Shown piece after piece: positions 60,060-64,000 of a stretch of DNA of 64,000 bases. Both the position numbers and the translations under genes were made by a program. The notes under the pieces are model-generated. The model was given only the letters and a program-made list of their open reading frames with translations. It made no database searches and was not told where the DNA came from. Source of the stretch: a bacterium (GTDB lineage: Bacteria > CAIWAD01). Numbering within the stretch: the first letter of the stretch is position 1; every line of letters begins with the position of its first letter. The stretch spans positions 124,001 to 188,000 of the forward strand of contig JAUXWS010000059.1 in the NCBI GenBank assembly GCA_030685015.1. Direction: 5' to 3'.

Positions 60060-61714
60060 TGCGCTTGCGACGCGTGCTTCTGCTGGCCCTGCCCACTGTG
60101 GCGCTGCCGGCGCTGGTGATGCTGGCCGGGGCCGACGGCCGGGCCACCCAGCCCGTCAACCTGTCGCGCGTGCAGGCCTCGCCCCACAACCTGACGCACT
60201 GGCACGACGGCATGGCGCCCGACCCGTCCATGGAGCGCCAGCTCTGCCGCGTCTGCCATGGTCCCCGCGTCCATGAGCAGCTCATCCCGCTGTGGGACCG
60301 CACCCTGCCCCGCGGCCCCTTCGAGCTGGGCGCCCACCTGGACGACGATGAGCCGGGCTTCCCGGCCGACCCTGGCAGCCAGCTCTGCCTGGCCTGCCAC
60401 GACGGCGGCATCGCCCGCGCCTTCCCCGTGGATCCCGCCGAGCACATCAGCCGCGAGACGGACCTGGGCGAGCGGGCGGAAGTGGCGCCCACCCACATGA
60501 ACACGCATCTCTTCAGCTTCAATTGGAGCAACCGGGAGCTGGTGCGGCCGGACAGCCTGGCCACGGGCATGACCCTGCGCGGCGACCGCATCCGCTGCTC
60601 CACCTGCCACGATCCCCACGACAACACGCGGGGCAATTTCCTCAGGGTGGGCGCCGCCGGGGGCGAGATCTGCCTCACCTGCCACCGGTTGGAGAGCTGG
60701 TCCCACTCGGTACATGCCAATCCCGACGACCCGCTCTACGCCGAGATGCAGGACTTGTCCTGCTATCAGTGCCACTCAATCCACGCCTCGCCGCCCCAGC
60801 CGGGCCTCTTGCTGGCCGAGGAGAACAGCCTTTGCTTCCGCTGCCATGACGCCAGCGTGGACGGCCCGCGCGAGATCGCCTCACCGCAGAATCTGAAGCG
60901 GGAGTTCGACAAGCTCTTTACCCACCCCGTCAGCCTGCACACCGGTTCCGGCTTTATCCGCCCCGACGAGTCCGGCTTCGTGGGCTTCCTGGCCGGCAGC
61001 CGCGAGAACCGCGCCGTGCGCTGTTCGGACTGCCACAATCCCCATGCCGCCTCCGCCCAGTCCACCGTGCGCACCCTGCCATCCAGCATGGAGGGCGTGA
61101 GCGGCATCAGCCGCCTGGGCATGGTCAAGCCCTTCGCCGATTTCGAGTACGAGGTCTGCCTCAAGTGCCACGGCTTCACCAGCAGCACGCTGCCCGGCCA
61201 GCGCGACGTGGCCCGCGACTTCGACCTGGGCAACCGCTCCCATCACGCCGTGATGGGTCCCGGGCTCAACCCCGAGGTGCCCAGCCTCAAGCCCGGGTGG
61301 AGTCCCCTGGACCAGCTCACCTGCTCCGATTGCCACGGCAACGACGATCCGCACGGTCCGCAGGGACCGCACGGCTCGAACATCGAGCACCTGCTCAAGG
61401 CGCCTTTCAATCCGTCGCCCTATCTCAGCGGCGCCGCCGAGGAGAACGGCCTCTGCTTCAGCTGCCACCGGGAGAACTGGTTCACCAGCGGTCAGGGCTG
61501 GCGCTGGCACCGCCTGCACATCCTGCAGGGCGGCTATTCCTGCGCCGCCTGCCATGACCCCCACGGCTCGCCGGACCAGCCCGGCCTGCTGCGGCTGGAC
61601 AAGCCGTGGATCGCGCCGCTGAACGGCGTGCTCAAGGTGGAGCGTTCCTCCCTCTCCCTGGGCAACTGCACGCTCAGTTGCCACGGCCACCCGCACCGGA
61701 GCGCCGCCTATTGA
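60059..61714 (+). CDS. 12-haem c-type cytochrome
   Basis: 551 residues. Signal peptide VLLLALPTVALPALVMLAGA, then eleven CXXCH motifs (CRVCH, CLACH, CSTCH, CLTCH, CYQCH, CFRCH, CSDCH, CLKCH, CSDCH, CFSCH, CAACH) and a final CTLSCH (CX3CH) near the C-terminus. Doubled-CXXCH patterns such as CSTCHDPHDNTRGNFLR and CAACHDPHGSPDQPGLLRL are typical of conduit cytochromes. Start TGATG-coupled to the barrel gene with GGAGG eight bases before. Likely inner or outer partner of the barrel. Confidence 0.9.
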   Translation: MRLRRVLLLALPTVALPALVMLAGADGRATQPVNLSRVQASPHNLTHWHDGMAPDPSMERQLCRVCHGPRVHEQLIPLWDRTLPRGPFELGAHLDDDEPGFPADPGSQLCLACHDGGIARAFPVDPAEHISRETDLGERAEVAPTHMNTHLFSFNWSNRELVRPDSLATGMTLRGDRIRCSTCHDPHDNTRGNFLRVGAAGGEICLTCHRLESWSHSVHANPDDPLYAEMQDLSCYQCHSIHASPPQPGLLLAEENSLCFRCHDASVDGPREIASPQNLKREFDKLFTHPVSLHTGSGFIRPDESGFVGFLAGSRENRAVRCSDCHNPHAASAQSTVRTLPSSMEGVSGISRLGMVKPFADFEYEVCLKCHGFTSSTLPGQRDVARDFDLGNRSHHAVMGPGLNPEVPSLKPGWSPLDQLTCSDCHGNDDPHGPQGPHGSNIEHLLKAPFNPSPYLSGAAEENGLCFSCHRENWFTSGQGWRWHRLHILQGGYSCAACHDPHGSPDQPGLLRLDKPWIAPLNGVLKVERSSLSLGNCTLSCHGHPHRSAAY

Positions 61715-61757
61715 AATCCGCCGGCCAGGTGTGACCTTGGCCACCCCGGCCCCCGGC

Positions 61758-61805
61758 CGGGGCGATGAAGACCGCGAAGCGGCCAAGTTTGATAGGCTGC
61801 CAGTG
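61758..61805 (+). repeat. dispersed repeat, copy 4 (long form)
   Basis: GGGGCGATGAAGACCGC then the core with two transitions (GGCCAAGTTTGATAGGCTG), directly upstream of the next gene's ribosome site. It matches copy 1 across its whole length. Confidence 0.7.
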
Positions 61806-61818
61806 GGTGGGGGAAACC

Positions 61819-62271
61819 ATGCAACTGATCCTGGTTCGCCGGCGCATGCTGCTCCTGCAGGCGGGAGGCTTCCTCGTCCTCATCGCCGTGCTCTGGATGA
61901 ATGAAGTGCTCGATCTTCCCCACCGCCTCTTCGGCGCCGCGGCCACGCCGGTCAACTGGGTGGAAGGGCTGATCGAATCGGCGCTGGTCCTGGCCTGCGC
62001 CGCCCTGGTGACGGCGCCGTCCCATCGGCTGCTGCGCTGCCTCCGCCTCCGCCTCCTTCAGGGCATTCTGCCCGTCTGCGCCAACTGCCATCGCATCCGC
62101 GACGAGCGGGGCCGTTGGGAGCGCATCGAGTCCTATGTGCGCGACCACAGCGAGGCCGAGTTCAGCCACGGCATCTGTCCGGATTGCATGCGGGTCCTCT
62201 ATCCGGAGATCCCTGCCTCGCCGCAGGGGCCGGACCCGGCCTCGCCCACCATCGGCCCGGGAGGTTGCTGA
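61819..62271 (+). CDS. membrane protein with C-terminal ICPDC-type cysteine module
   Basis: 150 residues. Two membrane helices (LLLQAGGFLVLIAVLWM; LIESALVLACAALVTAP) precede a cysteine module LPVCANCHRIRDERGRWERI and EFSHGICPDCMRVLYPE. This module is well known as the C-terminal tail of many sensor kinases and response regulators, where the four cysteines probably bind a metal; here it is attached to a bare two-helix anchor. CANCH matches the haem pattern, but the four-cysteine context and predicted cytoplasmic side argue against haem. GGGGG lies five bases before the ATG. Confidence 0.75.
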   Translation: MQLILVRRRMLLLQAGGFLVLIAVLWMNEVLDLPHRLFGAAATPVNWVEGLIESALVLACAALVTAPSHRLLRCLRLRLLQGILPVCANCHRIRDERGRWERIESYVRDHSEAEFSHGICPDCMRVLYPEIPASPQGPDPASPTIGPGGC

Positions 62272-63122
62272 TGCGCTGGATCGCCCTGCTCCTCGTCCTG
62301 GTGTCCGGATGTTGGGCCGATCTTCCGGCCCGTCCCGGCGACTCCCCGCCCGCTCCCCCCGATTCCCTCCAACTGCTGGTGCTGACCGACGGCTCGCGGC
62401 TGGTGGGCCGGGTGGAGCAGGAGACGGCGGAGCGGCTCTGGTTCCGCACCAGCGCCGGCGTGCTGGTGGAAGTGGAGACGGGACAGGTCAGCCGCCTGGA
62501 GCCCCTTGCCTCGGACCAACCGCACGCGGAGCTTGGCCCGACCGGCGGCACGCGCCTCTTCTTCGCCCCCACCGGCCGCTCTCTGCGGCGGGGCGAGAGC
62601 ACCCTGGGTGTCTATGAGGTGCTGCTGCCTTTCGCGCAGTATGGCCTCACCGACTGGTTCGCCCTGGGTGGCGGCACGCCGCTCATCTTTGGCAGCGGCA
62701 TCGAGCACCCTGTCTGGCTCACGCCGCGCTTCCAGCTGGTGCGTCGAGCGGACCTGGGCGTGGCCGTGGGCGTCATGCACCTGCTCCTGATGGGGAAGAG
62801 CGACGCCGGCATTGTCTACGCCGTGGGCACAAGGGACTGGCAGGGTCGGGCCCTCACCCTGGGCTTCGGCTATCCCTATGGCGTGGAGGGGGACCGGGGC
62901 CTCGCCCTGGCCGGTGGCGAGTGGCCCCTCTCGCCGCGCCTGACGCTGATCACGGAGAACTACGGCACCTTGGATGGAGGCCTGGCCAGCCTGGGCCTGC
63001 GCTTTCGCAGCGGGGCCCTGTCCGCCGATCTGGGCATGGCCGCGCCCATCTCCAGCAGCGACTTCTTCGCCTTCCCCCTGGTCAACTTCGTTTGGAGCAC
63101 CGGCCGCCGGGGCGGCACATGA
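62271..63122 (+). CDS. hypothetical lipoprotein, beta-rich
   Basis: 283 residues. Signal MRWIALLLVLVSGC with lipobox cysteine. The N-terminal part resembles a small SH3-like strand set (LQLLVLTDGSRLVGRVEQET). The rest alternates hydrophobic strands (GESTLGVYEVLLPFAQYGLT; LGVAVGVMHLLLMG; ALTLGFGYPYGVEGDRGLAL), suggesting a small outer-membrane barrel. Start is TGATG-coupled to the previous gene. No family recognised; possibly a lipid-anchored accessory of the conduit. Confidence 0.7.
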   Translation: MRWIALLLVLVSGCWADLPARPGDSPPAPPDSLQLLVLTDGSRLVGRVEQETAERLWFRTSAGVLVEVETGQVSRLEPLASDQPHAELGPTGGTRLFFAPTGRSLRRGESTLGVYEVLLPFAQYGLTDWFALGGGTPLIFGSGIEHPVWLTPRFQLVRRADLGVAVGVMHLLLMGKSDAGIVYAVGTRDWQGRALTLGFGYPYGVEGDRGLALAGGEWPLSPRLTLITENYGTLDGGLASLGLRFRSGALSADLGMAAPISSSDFFAFPLVNFVWSTGRRGGT

Positions 63123-63664
63123 CAGGTGTGCAAGGACGCACGGAGGATGGACGGCCGGCCTGGCTGCTGTCGGTACGACGCCGGGAATGGGTGGTGGTGG
63201 ACGAGGAAACGCAGGCCCGCCTCATCAAGGAGCGGCACCGCTTCTGGCAAAAGGGCCTCTACCTGCTGATCATCCTGCTGGTGCTCAATCCGCTGGTCGA
63301 CTACCTGTTCTCGTTGCGCACGACCCCCTGGCTGGCGCTGTTGCTGGCGCACCTCCATCTGCTGCAGGAGAACCGCGCCTGGACCCGCCTGCTGCAGGGC
63401 GCGGGGCGGCTCCAACAGGGCGGCGTCGTGCCGGTGGCCCGGCCCCGTGAAGCCTTCTGGCAGCTTCTCTCCTTCGTGCCCCTGCTGCTCGCCCTGCCCG
63501 TCGTCTTCCTGGACTGGAGCCCGGGCGGGATGGGACCCCGCCCCTTCCTGCTTCTCATGCTCCTTTTCTGGGTCCTGATCGCCCTGGAGATCCACCAGGT
63601 ACGCGGCGTGCGCGCTTTGGACGACGAAGAAGACGGCAGAGGAAACGCCCCGCCTCAAACTTGA
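63119..63664 (+). CDS. hypothetical membrane protein
   Basis: 181 residues with about four hydrophobic segments: GLYLLIILLVLNPLVDYLF, TTPWLALLLAHLHLL, LLSFVPLLLALPVVFLDW and PFLLLMLLFWVLIALEI. Charged lead RRREWVVVDEETQARLIKER. Not recognised. Its start overlaps the previous stop (ATGA), and it is the last gene before the terminator at 63900. Confidence 0.68.
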   Translation: MTGVQGRTEDGRPAWLLSVRRREWVVVDEETQARLIKERHRFWQKGLYLLIILLVLNPLVDYLFSLRTTPWLALLLAHLHLLQENRAWTRLLQGAGRLQQGGVVPVARPREAFWQLLSFVPLLLALPVVFLDWSPGGMGPRPFLLLMLLFWVLIALEIHQVRGVRALDDEEDGRGNAPPQT

Positions 63665-63852
63665 AGGAATACGACGTGACCAAGCGGCAGTCGATCAGCG
63701 GCGAGGCCGATGGTCGACATTTGAACGGCATCCATGCCGCTCACAGAGGCGATCAAGGCCGGTTACGGCGACCAGGACAACGAAGGCGGCGCCGACAAGA
63801 GCGCCTCCGACCTTCGTCTTCTCCTGACCTGGAAATTGTTGGAGTCACCACT

Positions 63853-63878
63853 CCGGCCAAGTCCGACAGGCTGCGAGG
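63853..63878 (+). repeat. dispersed repeat, copy 5 (core only)
   Basis: CCGGCCAAGTCCGACAGGCT then GCGAGG; identical to copy 1 over the 19-base core. Confidence 0.65.
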
Positions 63879-63899
63879 TCAGCCCAACCCTGAAGGTGT

Positions 63900-63928
63900 G
63901 GAGCCGGTCCCGGACCGGCTCCGCTTTT
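63900..63928 (+). terminator. rho-independent terminator closing cytochrome cluster B
   Basis: Arms GGAGCCGGTCC (63900-63910) and GGACCGGCTCC (63912-63922) followed by GCTTTTG. It is the first clear intrinsic terminator after 45154, consistent with a single long operon of about 18.9 kb. Confidence 0.82.
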
Positions 63929-64000
63929 GTATACTCGGCGGCGACAGGCGGATGCGACCGGGATCCACGTCCGGGACATGCCTCAGCAAGGGAAAGGGCC

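Larger units (their letters stand above)
63665..64000. other. 3' intergenic region with repeat and terminator
   Basis: 336 bases. It holds repeat copy 5 (63853-63878) and the terminator at 63900-63928. An ATG at 63733 opens a frame to the window end, but it runs through the repeat and terminator and is not supported as a gene. Confidence 0.5.

Noticed and set aside
62091-62105. CANCH in the 61819 protein as a haem site
   Set aside because: It belongs to a four-cysteine module (CANC plus CPDC) seen at the end of sensor proteins, so metal binding is more likely.
63733-64000. ORF opening at 63733 and running to the window end
   Set aside because: It passes through a dispersed repeat and an intrinsic terminator, has no ribosome site and resembles nothing.

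Overview
The window is GC-rich bacterial DNA, gene-dense, with long co-directional runs joined by ATGA or TGATG overlaps. Two proteins end in the PNPFNP-type sorting/FlgD-like domain typical of the Fibrobacterota-Chlorobiota-Bacteroidota superphylum and related candidate phyla. Together with the many multihaem cytochromes this points to an uncultured FCB-like lineage able to move electrons to or from extracellular partners. That placement is inference; no rRNA gene or other phylogenetic marker beyond valS is present.

Layout. 1-4.6 kb (minus strand): a cut-off M48 metalloprotease with LemA, an MFS exporter, a NimA-like flavin protein and a glycine-rich RRM protein. 5.0-8.6 kb (minus): two tandem secreted thioredoxin-like proteins whose reading frames each contain one UGA exactly where the first cysteine of the redox motif belongs, giving U-P-S-C, so both are predicted selenoproteins. 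8.8-13.5 kb: a small unknown ORF, an SDR oxidoreductase, a DUF4139 protein, an MsrB lipoprotein and a decayed DUF2235 pseudogene. 13.6-23.6 kb: cytochrome cluster A, with an 18-haem protein (minus) and, divergently, an HAO-like 7-haem protein, an ImcH-like NapC/NirT protein, a 5-haem protein, a slipin, and a 4-haem/FeS/NrfD module. 23.9-45 kb: ordinary and accessory genes (valS, a beta-helix secreted protein, a MacAB-like efflux system, an FGE-domain protein, DUF4143 ATPase genes, a HAD phosphatase, icmF, ada, an M23 peptidase).

45.1-63.7 kb: cytochrome cluster B, a continuous plus-strand run of fifteen genes. It starts with a lipoprotein multihaem cytochrome that also has an in-frame UGA, followed by a rhodanese lipoprotein, an 8-haem cytochrome, and a three-gene membrane module (octahaem c, cytochrome b, trihaem c). 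The same three parts then recur fused in one 858-residue polypeptide. After that come NHL-repeat proteins, an 18-haem cytochrome, an outer-membrane beta-barrel and a 12-haem cytochrome. The set looks like a complete route from quinone pool through periplasm to an outer-membrane conduit. The two clusters carry about 111 haem-binding motifs (40 in A, 71 in B).

The most interesting signal is recoded UGA. Three genes have an in-frame UGA, and in each a short hairpin follows with G and U at nucleotides +18 and +19 after the UGA, the layout of a bacterial SECIS. One of the three is a selenocysteine-containing multihaem cytochrome heading an electron-transfer operon. No selA, selB, selC or selD gene is visible here.
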